NCBI GenBank assembly: GCA_002013415.1
Contig: MAEX01000007.1
Location: forward strand, 1-64,000
Origin: Mycobacterium sp. D16Q14
Lineage (GTDB): Bacteria > Actinomycetota > Actinomycetes > Mycobacteriales > Mycobacteriaceae
Direction of reading: 5' to 3'
Length of the DNA: 64,000 nucleotides
How positions within the stretch are numbered: position 1 is the stretch's first letter; the number at the start of each line of letters is the position of its first letter. This document shows, one piece after another, positions 20,516-29,100 of the stretch. The position numbers and the translations under genes were made by a program. The notes under the pieces were generated by a model. That model was not told where the DNA came from and ran no database searches. It saw only the letters and a program-made list of their open reading frames with translations.

Positions 20516-21063
20516 AGTTCACCGTCCCTGAACCTGAAAAGAAGACCGACAGGAGCATCGACGGCGCGGCGACCACGCTCAGAACGCTGGATCGGGATGA
20601 CGTCCAATCGGTCGCCCTTCTTCACTCCCAACTCAACGAGCAGGATCGCTACCTGCGATTCTTCACCACCAACCCAAAATACGTTGCAGCACTTGCTGAA
20701 TCACTGACCCAACAGTCCGAACGAGAACTGTCAATAGGAGCCTTCGAGCATGGGCGATTGGTCGGTGTTGCAAACTACGTCATCAATCAAGACGGCCATA
20801 CCGCCGAGGTCGCCATCCTCGTCGCCCACGCCGACCATCAGCGCGGCGTGGGCACAATGCTCCTCAAGGCCCTCGCCGAGTCCGCCATCAGAAACGGGAT
20901 CACACGGCTCACCGCCGACGTCCTCGCAGAAAACCACGCGCTCCTCGTGATGCTGCGTGAACTAGAACTGCCGCACAAAATCAACCACACCGATCGCGAG
21001 GTACTTAATCTCGAGGTTGAGCTAAGGCCCGCGGCCCGTCCACATGTGGCACAAGTCATTTGA
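20512..21063 (+). CDS. GNAT-family acetyltransferase coupled to a stress protein
   Basis: N-acetyltransferase of 183 residues. The GNAT core covers about residues 20-160. It includes LRFFTTNPKYV (as in Pat/KAT-type protein acetyltransferases), TAEVAILVAHADHQRGVGTM with the acetyl-CoA pyrophosphate loop QRGVGT, and LTADVLAENHALLVML. Mycobacterial Pat proteins carry this domain fused to a cyclic-nucleotide sensor and acetylate universal stress proteins; here the sensor domain is absent and the gene overlaps a Usp stop codon. A Usp or metabolic enzyme is thus a plausible substrate, which is inference. The 3' side is gene-poor. Confidence 0.85.
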   Translation: MKFTVPEPEKKTDRSIDGAATTLRTLDRDDVQSVALLHSQLNEQDRYLRFFTTNPKYVAALAESLTQQSERELSIGAFEHGRLVGVANYVINQDGHTAEVAILVAHADHQRGVGTMLLKALAESAIRNGITRLTADVLAENHALLVMLRELELPHKINHTDREVLNLEVELRPAARPHVAQVI

Positions 21064-21072
21064 GTGAACGCA

Positions 21073-21240
21073 CTACTCTCCGCGCTGTAACGTCACCAGA
21101 TAGCTAGCCGTCGTCCCCGAACTCGCACCTGCTGAACACGCACCGGTACCAGCAGATATACGCAGCGCCAATGATGGAAAGGCGCCTATCGGCACTTTTC
21201 TGCACAGGAGTTCGGTGCAGACCGTCGCCCCCTCGGCCAT
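21073..21240 (-). other. Unassigned short open frame in decayed region
   Basis: A 55-codon frame starting MAEGATVCTELLCRKVP. The same frame continues upstream through a TAG at 21247-21249 into ITAPVVAVMAAVVTCR, so it may be the tail of a longer lost gene. I recognise no family. It may be non-coding; it is recorded because this 1.6-kb stretch has no intact gene. Confidence 0.2.
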
Positions 21241-21359
21241 CGCGGACTATCGGCACGTCACCACGGCGGCCATCACTGCAACGACTGGTGCGGTGATGGC
21301 ACAAGCATCGTCGCCACAGTCGACACCATCGACTCGATCGGTTCGATGCCACCACCCCG

Positions 21360-21752
21360 CCAGCACGGTGTAGCCGACACACCGACCCGTGCGTCACTGG
21401 ATGTGCTGTCATGCAGTGGGATCAGCGGAATCTGTGATGCCGATTCCGGGCGACGCACCACCTGGCCGCTGCCGTCGATCACCTGGACGGACACGATCCG
21501 CTGATCGGTGGCCAACAGCACGGATTCGAGCCCATCGGGTGGTTCCTCACGCAGCCGCTCTCACACCGCCACAGCCCGGGCCCTGGCTGCAGTATCGACG
21601 TCGGCACACATCGACTGGTACAGCAGCACCACCGAGGTGGCCCCCACAGGCACCAGGCTGGCAAGCACCACCGCCGAGCGAGTCGCGATCCCACCGCACC
21701 AGCGCCGCAACCGGGCCCGTACCGCAACAATGACTGCGCGGGCCTTCAGCAT
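21360..21752 (-). pseudogene. Sensor histidine kinase remnant with in-frame stop
   Basis: The minus-strand reading from about 21752 resembles the start of a sensor kinase: a basic lead, WCGGIATRSAVVLAS, a first membrane helix ending in LLYQS, then DVDTAARARAVAV. A TGA at 21561-21563 interrupts it. The same frame continues as ERLREEPPDGLESVLLATDQ and VSVQVIDGSGQVVRRPES, typical of the extracellular part. The second helix, HAMP, His-box and ATPase domains are missing downstream. Both a nonsense change and a truncation are therefore present, and no partner regulator gene is nearby. Confidence 0.6.
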
Positions 21753-21826
21753 CCGTCCAAACCTCGTGCCGTTCTGCTGAAATGTCGCGTCACGCGCAAC
21801 GACCACATCCAGTAATCATGCCGGTG

Positions 21827-22248
21827 CTACGACCGCCCCGAGGTTGGCCGGGCGGATGTAGGCGCTACCGGAGACGTGACAGACGGCCGATCACCGCGAT
21901 CGGACACTGAATGTCCCCGCTCGTCATCATCGTTATCAGAGTCCCGATCGCGACTCGAGTCACCGTCGTAGTCGCGTTCGGCGCTATCACGCTCGTATGA
22001 ATGAGATTCACTCTGGCCGTGATCATCTCGGCCATACTCGTCTCCGTACTCGCTACCCGCCCACACACCAGCACCAAGCGTCAGCGCCAACACGGCCACA
22101 ACAGCGGCCGCCGCGCCCGCGATCGAAACAACAGTTCACGCTTGCGCTTATCGGGGACGGCCCCAGTGGCCGGAATCCCTTCCTCAGTATTAACCGTCGA
22201 GTCGGCAGGTGGTTCAGGCGATGGGGTCACATCATCAATGTTCGGCAT
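21827..22248 (-). pseudogene. Frameshifted single-pass membrane protein with acidic outer domain
   Basis: The first reading frame starts at ATG 22248 (PNIDDVTPSPEPPADS, up to VPDKRKRELL). Close to 22136-22145 it must shift to another frame to continue into a membrane helix (VSIAGAAAAVVAVLALTL). A highly acidic region follows, full of Asp, Glu, Arg and Ser (for example DRDSDNDDDERGHS). The combined product, a charged N-terminus, one helix and an acidic extracellular tail, is plausible, so a one-base indel in a TTGTTT run is the simplest reading. It could be a sequencing error or a phase-variable site. Confidence 0.5.
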
Positions 22249-22669
22249 GCCCCGACAATGCCTGTCAAGCACTGAGAGTTCATTGAGAACATAGAGTCGC
22301 GCCCCGTATCCCGCGGCCTGACTGGCCATGCCGACATCGCCGTTGTGTGTTACCGTTCCGTTAGTTGTCTTTGTTCACCATGGTGACTGTCGTAGCCTTC
22401 GCGCCGACATCCTGGTTTTGAGCATTTCACCGAAGGATCGTGCCGCATGCCCCGTCGCGGGCCATGGGATTATCCGTATCACCACCTAATTTAGTGTCGT
22501 GCGTTCGGTCGGTTCGTCGACGGTCGACCTCGAGTGAGATTGCATTCGCATGGGAACCGTGTCGTAGCGTCGTTGCTCAGTCAGCGGTCCTTATGCAGAC
22601 TTACCAAACCCGCACTCGTGGGAGCGGTTCACCGTAGTCGTCACCGTGCCCCAAGACGACCGTTGAAAA
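22249..22669. other. Intergenic stretch, no gene seen
   Basis: About 420 bases. Short frames on both strands show no recognisable family, no ribosome site and no transposase or repeat. It must hold the promoter of the glycosyltransferase gene at 22670, but I see no clear -10/-35 pair. Confidence 0.4.
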
Positions 22670-23791
22670 ATGAAAAGCAGGGCAGTGCAAATGATCTCGT
22701 TCATTTGGTCTCCAGGAAACGCTCTCCCGGCCGGTACCGGCGGCTCAGAAAACTACACCGTCGGCCAAGTCCGCGAACTGAATCGGCGCCGCATACCGGC
22801 TCAAGTGGTCACCGTCGGCCTAGGTGCTGAAGACGGCCGCAATGACTTCAGTGGTATCCCCTTCCTGTCACTATCGACGCTGGCTGAGGTAGGTGCGCTC
22901 GACGGCACCGTTGTGTTCGTCAACGAACCCCATGTTGTCGAGACCAAGCGTCCGGCGTTCCTGATCTTGCACAACCCGCCCCCGATCCGGGAACGCTACA
23001 AAGCGTTCGCTATCAACGGAACCCGTGATCGGGTGTTGATCGCTACCAGCCGCTACGCGGCCCGGTTGTGGTCGAACTATCTGGACGTCGACATCGCCAC
23101 GATCAGCGTCGTCTACCCATTCGCCGAACCATGCTTCGGCACACAGCCCCGGCCCAAGAATGAGACGGGAAGAACTCGAATCCTCTTCGCCGGCAGACTC
23201 AGTCCGGAGAAGGGCGTCTACACCCTCCTTGAGACGCTGCACATCGACATCATCGAACAGGACGCCGAACTCAGCTTCACCGCGACGACTGCCGGCGCTG
23301 ACAAGCCGCAAGGAAGGATTATCGAGCGACTGCTGCGCGAGCACCCTGGCATCTCCGTGGTCCCCACCTGCAAAACGCCGAGCAAGATGGCGACGCTGAT
23401 GACCGAGCACGATATTGTGGTCATGCCGTCCAACAGCCAGTACTGGCATGAGACCTTCGGCATCGTCTCGATCGAGGCCCAACACTCCGGCTGCCGCGTG
23501 ATCGCATCCGATGACGGCGGGCTACCCGAAACAGACTGCGGTGGAATAATTCTTGTCGCCCCGGACAATGCCGAAGCGCTGGCCCTGGGTATCCGCGAGG
23601 CCATCAACAGTGGATCGCTTCCACGGTCAATCCGTCACGAGGCGCGCAACAGGTTCACGGTCGGACAGTCCGTCGACGCACTACTGACGGTGTTCTCCCA
23701 ACCGCTGCCCATCTCACCGGCAATGATCGTTCGCCAACTCGAGGAACTCATCCTCGTACCATCTGCCGTGCAACCGCATACAGCAGCCTGA
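22670..23791 (+). CDS. Glycosyltransferase, GT4 family
   Basis: Predicted GT-B fold glycosyltransferase of 373 residues. The N-terminal half includes a glycine-rich acceptor loop (PAGTGGSENYTVGQVRELN). The C-terminal half begins with the conserved ILFAGRLSPEKGVYTLLE near residue 165, and the nucleotide-sugar site contains HETFGIVSIEAQHSGCRVIA with the EX7E-like pair. It would transfer a sugar from a nucleotide or lipid donor to an unknown acceptor in the cytoplasm. ATG 22670 is taken as start; ATG 22691 is an alternative. It stands alone between decayed genes and a YCII gene, so its pathway cannot be read from neighbours. Confidence 0.85.
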   Translation: MKSRAVQMISFIWSPGNALPAGTGGSENYTVGQVRELNRRRIPAQVVTVGLGAEDGRNDFSGIPFLSLSTLAEVGALDGTVVFVNEPHVVETKRPAFLILHNPPPIRERYKAFAINGTRDRVLIATSRYAARLWSNYLDVDIATISVVYPFAEPCFGTQPRPKNETGRTRILFAGRLSPEKGVYTLLETLHIDIIEQDAELSFTATTAGADKPQGRIIERLLREHPGISVVPTCKTPSKMATLMTEHDIVVMPSNSQYWHETFGIVSIEAQHSGCRVIASDDGGLPETDCGGIILVAPDNAEALALGIREAINSGSLPRSIRHEARNRFTVGQSVDALLTVFSQPLPISPAMIVRQLEELILVPSAVQPHTAA

Positions 23792-23954
23792 CCTGGGCCA
23801 TCGCAGCCGAAACCGGCCCACGATTTCGCGGATACGGCTGGTCGACTTTCTGACACATATCCGAGAAAGCTCAACGACGGATGTCGAGAACGGCGCAATG
23901 GTTCCGTCCCAGAGGTGAGCGACCAACTAGGGTCGCGAACGAAGGGAGACCGTC

Positions 23955-24362
23955 ATGGCCAAGTACTTGCTGCTCAAGCACTATCGTGGTGCACCTGCGG
24001 CCGTCAATTGCGTGCCGATGGATCAGTGGACGCCCGCCGAGGTTCAAGCGCACATTCAATACATGAACGACCCCGCGGCCCGGCTGGAAGGCACCGGCGA
24101 ATTCGTCAACGCCCAGGCCCTGGCGCCGGAAGGCGCATGGGTGCGCCCCGACGGTGAGGGTAAGCCCCCGGTGACCGACGGCCCGTTCGCGGAGACCAAA
24201 GATTTGATCGCGGGCTGGATGATCATCGACGTGGACTCGTACGAGCGTGCCATTGATGTCGCCTCGGAATTATCGGCAGCTCCCGGAGCCGGCGGCGAGC
24301 CGATCCACGAATGGCTCGAGGTTCGGCCGTTCATGACAGCCGCGCACTCCGACCTCGATTGA
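23955..24362 (+). CDS. YCII/DGPF-domain protein
   Basis: Protein of 135 residues with the YCII-related (DGPF) fold, a dimeric ferredoxin-like barrel. The family signature appears as PVTDGPFAETKDLIAGW near residue 75, followed by IIDVDSYERAIDVASE. The biochemical role is unknown; genes of this family commonly sit directly before an ECF sigma factor gene. That is the case here: its TGA overlaps the next ATG by one base (TGATG). The partner sigma gene is broken, so this protein may be an orphan. GAAGGGAG lies upstream of ATG 23955. Confidence 0.88.
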   Translation: MAKYLLLKHYRGAPAAVNCVPMDQWTPAEVQAHIQYMNDPAARLEGTGEFVNAQALAPEGAWVRPDGEGKPPVTDGPFAETKDLIAGWMIIDVDSYERAIDVASELSAAPGAGGEPIHEWLEVRPFMTAAHSDLD

Positions 24363-25151
24363 TGGCCCACGCTGCGGTGGACGAAGCCCAGCTGCGGGAC
24401 CTAATCCCCGGAGTGCTGGCGGCGTTAGTGCGCCGTGGCGCGGACTTCGCCACCGCAGAGGATGCCGTGCAGGAGGGGGCCGCCCAGACGTGGCCATCGC
24501 GGCGACCTGATGACCACAAGGGCTGGCTGACCACCACCGCCTGCCGGTGTTTCATCGATCTCGCACGATCCGATACCGCCCGGCGACGTCGCGAGGATGG
24601 AATCACTGACCAGCCGCAGCCAGGACCAGTGGCCTCCGTGGATGACGCGCTGCAGCTCTACTTCCTGTGCGCGCATCCGCGCCTCTCCCCCGCATCGGCA
24701 GCCGTGCTGACCTTGCGGGCCGTCGGCGGCCTCACCACCCGGCAGATTGCGCGGGCATACCTGGTACCCGAAGCGACGATGGCCAACGGATTTCGCGAGC
24801 CAAAAGAACGGTGAGTGACGTCCGATTGGATCGGCCGGGGTGCAGATCGTCGAGTGGTACGACGAACTGGTCCGGCTCACCGACAGCCCCGTGGTGCGGC
24901 TTAATCGCGCGGTCGCTGTCGGTGAGGCGGACGGTCCACGTGCCGGGCTCGCCGCACTCGACCAACTCGATGCGGCTCTCCCCCGGTACACCGCGTCATC
25001 GGCCTACCTTCACGAGCGCGCCGGAGACATCGCCACAGCTGCGCGGCTCTATGCCGACGCCGCCGCTCAGGCCCACAACCTCGCCGAACGCAACCACCTG
25101 ACGCTTCGAGCGGCCACTCTGAACCAGCGCCTCGTGGCCGGAAACCACTAA
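24362..25151 (+). pseudogene. ECF-type sigma factor gene with internal deletion and frameshift
   Basis: The first frame (24362-24814) encodes a sigma-70 region 2-like start (DFATAEDAVQEGAAQTW, KGWLTTTACRCFIDLARS) and a region 4-like part (TLRAVGGLTTRQIARAYL, PEATMANGFREPKER), then stops. The C-terminal domain resumes from about 24840 in the +1 frame (WYDELVRLTDSPVVRLNRAV through NLAERNHLTLRAATL). Intact family members are about 400 residues and have roughly 150-180 residues between these pieces; those are missing. The gene is therefore inactivated, although the two ends remain clear. It overlaps the YCII gene as in intact systems. Confidence 0.8.
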
Positions 25152-25223
25152 GCGCTGACAGCAGATTCGCAGGGAAGAGATCTAGCCTCGTTCGTCGGTC
25201 CCGGAATCGATGAGAAGGACACA

Positions 25224-25907
25224 ATGACTTTCAGCCTGCGGAATCTTCGACCCGAAACTACGTGCGCGCGAACCGCTGCGGTTCTCGCGGCAGCATTGTT
25301 CGTAGTTTTCGCGACCCTGGCGGCGATAGCGCATCATTACGGCTCAGGCACCAACGTCGACCACCGCACGCTGGACTGGTTGGTGACTCACCGGCACAGT
25401 TGGCTCACCTCGGCCGCGGTTGACGTCACCGACATCGGTAGCCCGGCGATGGTGTCCGTAGCGACGGCTGTTGCAACACTTGCGATTTGGTGCTTCACAC
25501 GCTCTTTGAGAACTGCGGCCACCGTAGCCGCGGCCGTCGTATCGGCGTTCTTCCTTGCCGCGGCGGCGAAATGGGCAGTGGGAGAAAACCGTCCACCTAT
25601 CAACACGCAGTTAGTTGAGGAAACCGGCTGGTCCTTTCCGTCCGGACACGTCACGGGCACTACCGCTCTTGCCGGAATATTGACCGTCGTGGTCGCCTAC
25701 CGCCATAGCGGCTGGCGACGCTTGGCGGCCCTGGTAGCGGCAGTAGCGGCGGTGATGTTGGTGGCCGGCAGTCGTCTCTACCTCGGAGACCATTGGGTGG
25801 TCGACGTCTTGGCGGCAGTGGTGCTGTCGACGTCCGTGGTGACGATCGCGGCCGCGGCCCTTCACAAGACACCGATCACCACCCGATCCCCCCGCCCCGC
25901 GGCCTGA
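25224..25907 (+). CDS. PAP2-family membrane phosphatase
   Basis: Integral membrane phosphatase of 227 residues in the type 2 phosphatidic-acid phosphatase superfamily. All three catalytic motifs are present: KWAVGENRP near residue 112, FPSGH near 138, and SRLYLGDHWVVD near 183. Six hydrophobic segments surround them. Likely substrates are lipid phosphates such as undecaprenyl or phosphatidylglycerol phosphate. The stop is followed after one base by the ATG of the CtaG-like gene, so the pair is probably cotranscribed. Confidence 0.9.
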   Translation: MTFSLRNLRPETTCARTAAVLAAALFVVFATLAAIAHHYGSGTNVDHRTLDWLVTHRHSWLTSAAVDVTDIGSPAMVSVATAVATLAIWCFTRSLRTAATVAAAVVSAFFLAAAAKWAVGENRPPINTQLVEETGWSFPSGHVTGTTALAGILTVVVAYRHSGWRRLAALVAAVAAVMLVAGSRLYLGDHWVVDVLAAVVLSTSVVTIAAAALHKTPITTRSPRPAA

Positions 25908-25908
25908 G

Positions 25909-26868
25909 ATGTTCTCGCCCACGGAGCCACTGACCTGGGTGATGGTTTGGCGTGCATGGCATTTTGATATAGCGGCGGCCCTGTGCGCTATCGCCCTAGG
26001 CACGGGATACGGCTGGGCCCTGACCCGCGTGCGGCGTCGCCAATCGGATATCAACGGAGTGTGGGCGAGTTGCTTCTTCGCGGGAATCGGATGCTCGGTC
26101 GTCGCATGCATGAGTGTGGTTGGCGTTTACGCACACGTGCTGTTCTGGATGCGGGCATTGCAGGTTGTCTTGCTGCTCCTGGTCGTGCCGTTCTTGGTAG
26201 CCCTTGGTCGGCCGGTCACTGTTGTGCGCGGCGCGCTACGACCGGATGGGCTGGCCAGATTTGGTCGCGCGTTGTCGTCGGCACCCGCGCAGGTCTTGAC
26301 ACATCCGCTCACGACGTCCCTGGCCATGTTGGCCACACCATGGCTCCTGTATCTGACGCCGTGGTACACGGCATCTCTGACTCATGGCCTGCTCGGTGCG
26401 ATGACACGAACGGCGTTGGCATTGATCGGGTTCGCGTACTTCTACGCGCGCCTGCAGGTAGACCCCGTACCTCACAAATATCCACAGCTGATATCGCTGG
26501 TGATCAGCGTGGCCGAGACCATCGGCGACGGGGTCTTGGGTCTGGTGCTGTGGCAGGGCCCACTTGTCGCGTCAACCTATTATCTGGCGCTACACCGCGC
26601 CAGGGGGCCGGATCTGCGAACGGATCAGACCTTGGGCGCGGGCATTCTCTGGATCCTCGGTGATGTCCTTGGACTGCCCTTCCTGCTGCTACTCATGCGC
26701 GCCTTGTCTGCCGACGACAAGGCGCAGGCCGCACGGATCGACGCCGAACTCGACCGCGCCGACCAGAATTCACTCGACCCGGGCAACACGACAGCCGTGG
26801 ATCCGGCGACGCCGACACTATGGTGGGAGAACGACCCACAGCTGCGAGAGCGATTCGGACGACACTGA
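25909..26868 (+). CDS. CtaG-type cytochrome c oxidase assembly membrane protein
   Basis: Polytopic membrane protein of 319 residues of the caa3_CtaG family, associated with copper delivery to respiratory oxidases. About seven hydrophobic segments are visible, with the family stretches HVLFWMRALQVVLLLLVVP and VALGRPVTVVRGAL near residues 75-105. A polar C-terminal tail of about 60 residues follows. It starts one base after the phosphatase stop, so translation is probably coupled. No copper-binding CopD fusion is present. Its effect on respiration is inferred from the family. Confidence 0.82.
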   Translation: MFSPTEPLTWVMVWRAWHFDIAAALCAIALGTGYGWALTRVRRRQSDINGVWASCFFAGIGCSVVACMSVVGVYAHVLFWMRALQVVLLLLVVPFLVALGRPVTVVRGALRPDGLARFGRALSSAPAQVLTHPLTTSLAMLATPWLLYLTPWYTASLTHGLLGAMTRTALALIGFAYFYARLQVDPVPHKYPQLISLVISVAETIGDGVLGLVLWQGPLVASTYYLALHRARGPDLRTDQTLGAGILWILGDVLGLPFLLLLMRALSADDKAQAARIDAELDRADQNSLDPGNTTAVDPATPTLWWENDPQLRERFGRH

Positions 26869-26939
26869 AAGTCCCGCCACCTGGCCCTTTCCCAGCGAAC
26901 TTCTGCACACTCCGTCTATTTTTCGGGCAGTATGGACGG

Positions 26940-27479
26940 ATGGATGTCCCGCGGTGCGCCTTACCGTCGCTCGTCGACTCTGCCCTGCCCGAGTCTGCAC
27001 CTTCCCAGCGTCCGCCACGACCTGCCTCTCCCGCGGTCGACACCTCGACGCGTATCGGCCGCGCCGTCGCGGGCTTCTACCTCGCCTTCGAGGCCGTCGA
27101 TGATTCCGACAGAATTCGTGAGGCGGCCAATCGGCTCGGCCAGCAGCATCCGCCTGAATCGGATGCGCGCCAGAAGTACCTGGCGTTGGCCCGCGGAATC
27201 ACTCATGTGGAGGCGATCCGTCGCCATGCTCACTACACGTTGCGTGAAATCGCCACCACTGCCGCGCGTACGGCCGAACGCCTTACCCAGGACTCGGCGG
27301 ATCTCCCGTCGGACACCAACGACGCGATCGATGCCGCCGTGCGCCGTGAGTCCACCGCCGTCTGCGACCGCGCGGTGCAGATGATCAACAGTCAGACCCG
27401 CCTGGTCCTGGACCTCGACGAGGTGACGACCACTATCACCGTCGATGAATGGCTGAGGAGCCACGGCCTGACGGGTTGA
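26940..27479 (+). CDS. Hypothetical helical protein
   Basis: Protein of 179 residues, unrecognised. After a Pro/Ser-rich N-terminal 40 residues it is mainly alpha-helical and charged, with an ALARGITHVEAIRRHAHYTL segment near residue 88. The end matches a short conserved-looking piece (DEVTTTITVDEWLRSHGLTG). No signal peptide or membrane helix. The frame continues upstream to 26820, but that part overlaps the CtaG gene, so ATG 26940 is preferred; no clear ribosome site supports it. Codon use at third positions is GC-rich as in neighbours, which favours real coding. Confidence 0.6.
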   Translation: MDVPRCALPSLVDSALPESAPSQRPPRPASPAVDTSTRIGRAVAGFYLAFEAVDDSDRIREAANRLGQQHPPESDARQKYLALARGITHVEAIRRHAHYTLREIATTAARTAERLTQDSADLPSDTNDAIDAAVRRESTAVCDRAVQMINSQTRLVLDLDEVTTTITVDEWLRSHGLTG

Positions 27480-27497
27480 CCGGCTGCCCACCGATCG

Positions 27498-28265
27498 CTA
27501 GTGCGGATTGTCCGCCAGCGCAGCCCGTTCGACGCTCAGCAGACTCTCGGCGCGATGCTCCTCCTCGTAGGCTTTGCCGCCACCATTGAGCCCGAACAGT
27601 CTCTTGCTCCATAGCAGCCAGACCACAGCCACGATGTTCACCAGGAGCGCTAAAACCCTGAGAACGGTTTGCTTTTCGATGAGCTCATAAATCTCCAGCG
27701 GCAAGAAGATGCTTGTCGCAATGACGGCGAAGTACTCACCCCAGCGCTTCATCAGCCACAGACCGAAGGCCTCGATGAACTCGATCGCCGCATACGCCGC
27801 CAAGCCCACCGCCACCCACATCAGTGTCGAGGACGACAACGAGAACGCCTCGCCGATATGACGAATGACTTTCGAATTGTCCGGATTCCATCCGAGCTGA
27901 TTGGCCAGCGGCCGGATCAGCGGCAGGTCCCGCTCGAAAACCTGTTGGAGATGTTCGCGGGAACCGCGAACCTTGACCACCCCGACCGCGAGTAGGACAA
28001 AGACGAGACCGCGGAATACGCGTTCGACGGCCAGTATCCGCATCAAGGTCCGATCACGCAGGAGCCGTCCGCGCGGAATCTCTGGTGCTGTATCGGCCGG
28101 TCCCCGATACCGTGGCGCGCCGACCACAAACGTCTCGCACCGCAAGCACCGCCAGGCCGTCCCTGCGGGCGTCTCAACCCTCAGGCGTTCCCGAAGTGGC
28201 TGCTCATCGGGAGCGAATGTCGCATGCCCGCGCAGGCCACACGATCTCAGCGCAAAATCGATCAC
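27498..28265 (-). CDS. DUF2127 membrane protein
   Basis: Membrane protein of 255 residues carrying a DUF2127 domain, of unknown function. The N-terminal 60 residues are cytoplasmic and hold CGLRGH and CLRCETF, a possible zinc-binding pair. Four hydrophobic segments follow (about 82-98, 140-160, 170-190 and 205-222), with AAYAAIEFIEAFGLWLMKRW in the middle and EYFAVIATSIFLPLEIYEL after it. It converges with the hypothetical gene at 26940 and is divergent from the deacetylase gene at 28336. No operon partner. Confidence 0.8.
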   Translation of the reverse strand: MIDFALRSCGLRGHATFAPDEQPLRERLRVETPAGTAWRCLRCETFVVGAPRYRGPADTAPEIPRGRLLRDRTLMRILAVERVFRGLVFVLLAVGVVKVRGSREHLQQVFERDLPLIRPLANQLGWNPDNSKVIRHIGEAFSLSSSTLMWVAVGLAAYAAIEFIEAFGLWLMKRWGEYFAVIATSIFLPLEIYELIEKQTVLRVLALLVNIVAVVWLLWSKRLFGLNGGGKAYEEEHRAESLLSVERAALADNPH

Positions 28266-28335
28266 GACAGGGACGGTAGCCCGACACCAGCCGCCACACC
28301 GCGTGATCTCCAGGTTCCGGCGCTACCCTGGCGTC

Positions 28336-29100
28336 GTGCTCGACCGTCGCCGGTTTTTGACCTTATTGGCAGCCACTGCCGCAGTGGCTGCCTCAGTCAT
28401 CGAATCAGCCGCTGCGTCCGCAGACCCCGGCACGGCAGCTGGAGCTTCTAGCAGCGGGCTCACGCGGGTGCCATTGCCCGGCGGCGGTGCGTTGACCGCT
28501 CTGCCGGCCCGCACCGACGGACAGCGACTACTCGCCTTGACCCTTGACGACGGCACCGATGGGAACGTCATCGCCGCTTACACCCAGCTGGCGCGCGATA
28601 CCGGAATCCGCTTGACCTACTTCGTCAATGGTGTGAACGCGGGATGGACGCAGAATGCCCCACTGCTTCGCCCGCTCGTCGACAGCGGACAGATCCAGCT
28701 GGGCAATCACACGTGGTCTCATCCGAATCTCACGACACTGACCGCCGAGAAGATCGCTGCCGAGCTGACCCGTAATACCAAGTTCTTGACCAACACCTAC
28801 GGAGTCGATCCGGCGCCGTTTTTCCGCCCACCCTACGGAAAACACAACGCCGCAACTGATTCACTTACTCAGGGGCTCGGCTACGGGCCGCCGGTGCTCT
28901 GGTACGGGTCATTGTCGGACTCAGGAGTCGTCGCCCCGCAATACATCGTGGACATGGCCCGCAAGTACTTCAATCCGCAGGCAATCGTCATCGGCCACCT
29001 CAATCACCCGCCGGTAACCACGGTCTATCACCAGCTGCTCGACGTCATCGGGGAACGGCAGTTGCGCACAGTGACACTCAACGACGTCTATCAGCACTAG
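28336..29100 (+). CDS. Exported polysaccharide deacetylase (NodB/CE4-like)
   Basis: Secreted enzyme of 254 residues. It begins with DRRRFLTLLAATAAVAAS, a likely twin-arginine or Sec signal. The CE4 domain follows: ALTLDDGTDG (catalytic/metal Asp pair), GNHTWSHPNL (metal His residues) and FFRPPYGKHN (substrate groove). All catalytic positions look intact. It probably removes acetyl groups from N-acetylated cell-wall or capsular glycans. GTG 28336 is the earliest start that gives a signal peptide; no good ribosome site is seen. Its stop overlaps the converging PhyH gene by three bases. Confidence 0.85.
   Translation: MLDRRRFLTLLAATAAVAASVIESAAASADPGTAAGASSSGLTRVPLPGGGALTALPARTDGQRLLALTLDDGTDGNVIAAYTQLARDTGIRLTYFVNGVNAGWTQNAPLLRPLVDSGQIQLGNHTWSHPNLTTLTAEKIAAELTRNTKFLTNTYGVDPAPFFRPPYGKHNAATDSLTQGLGYGPPVLWYGSLSDSGVVAPQYIVDMARKYFNPQAIVIGHLNHPPVTTVYHQLLDVIGERQLRTVTLNDVYQH

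Noticed and set aside
22505..22535. GTCGAC-rich stretch as possible repeat or attachment site
   Set aside because: Only two close GTCGAC words, no second copy or integrase nearby; expected by chance in GC-rich DNA.
21064..22669. Insertion sequence or prophage remnant in the gene-poor stretch
   Set aside because: No terminal inverted repeats, target duplication or transposase/integrase motif seen; the recognisable pieces are a sensor kinase and a membrane protein.
27901..28335. Upstream extension of the polysaccharide deacetylase frame
   Set aside because: Overlaps the DUF2127 gene antisense and would hide the signal peptide; GTG 28336 is the sensible start.
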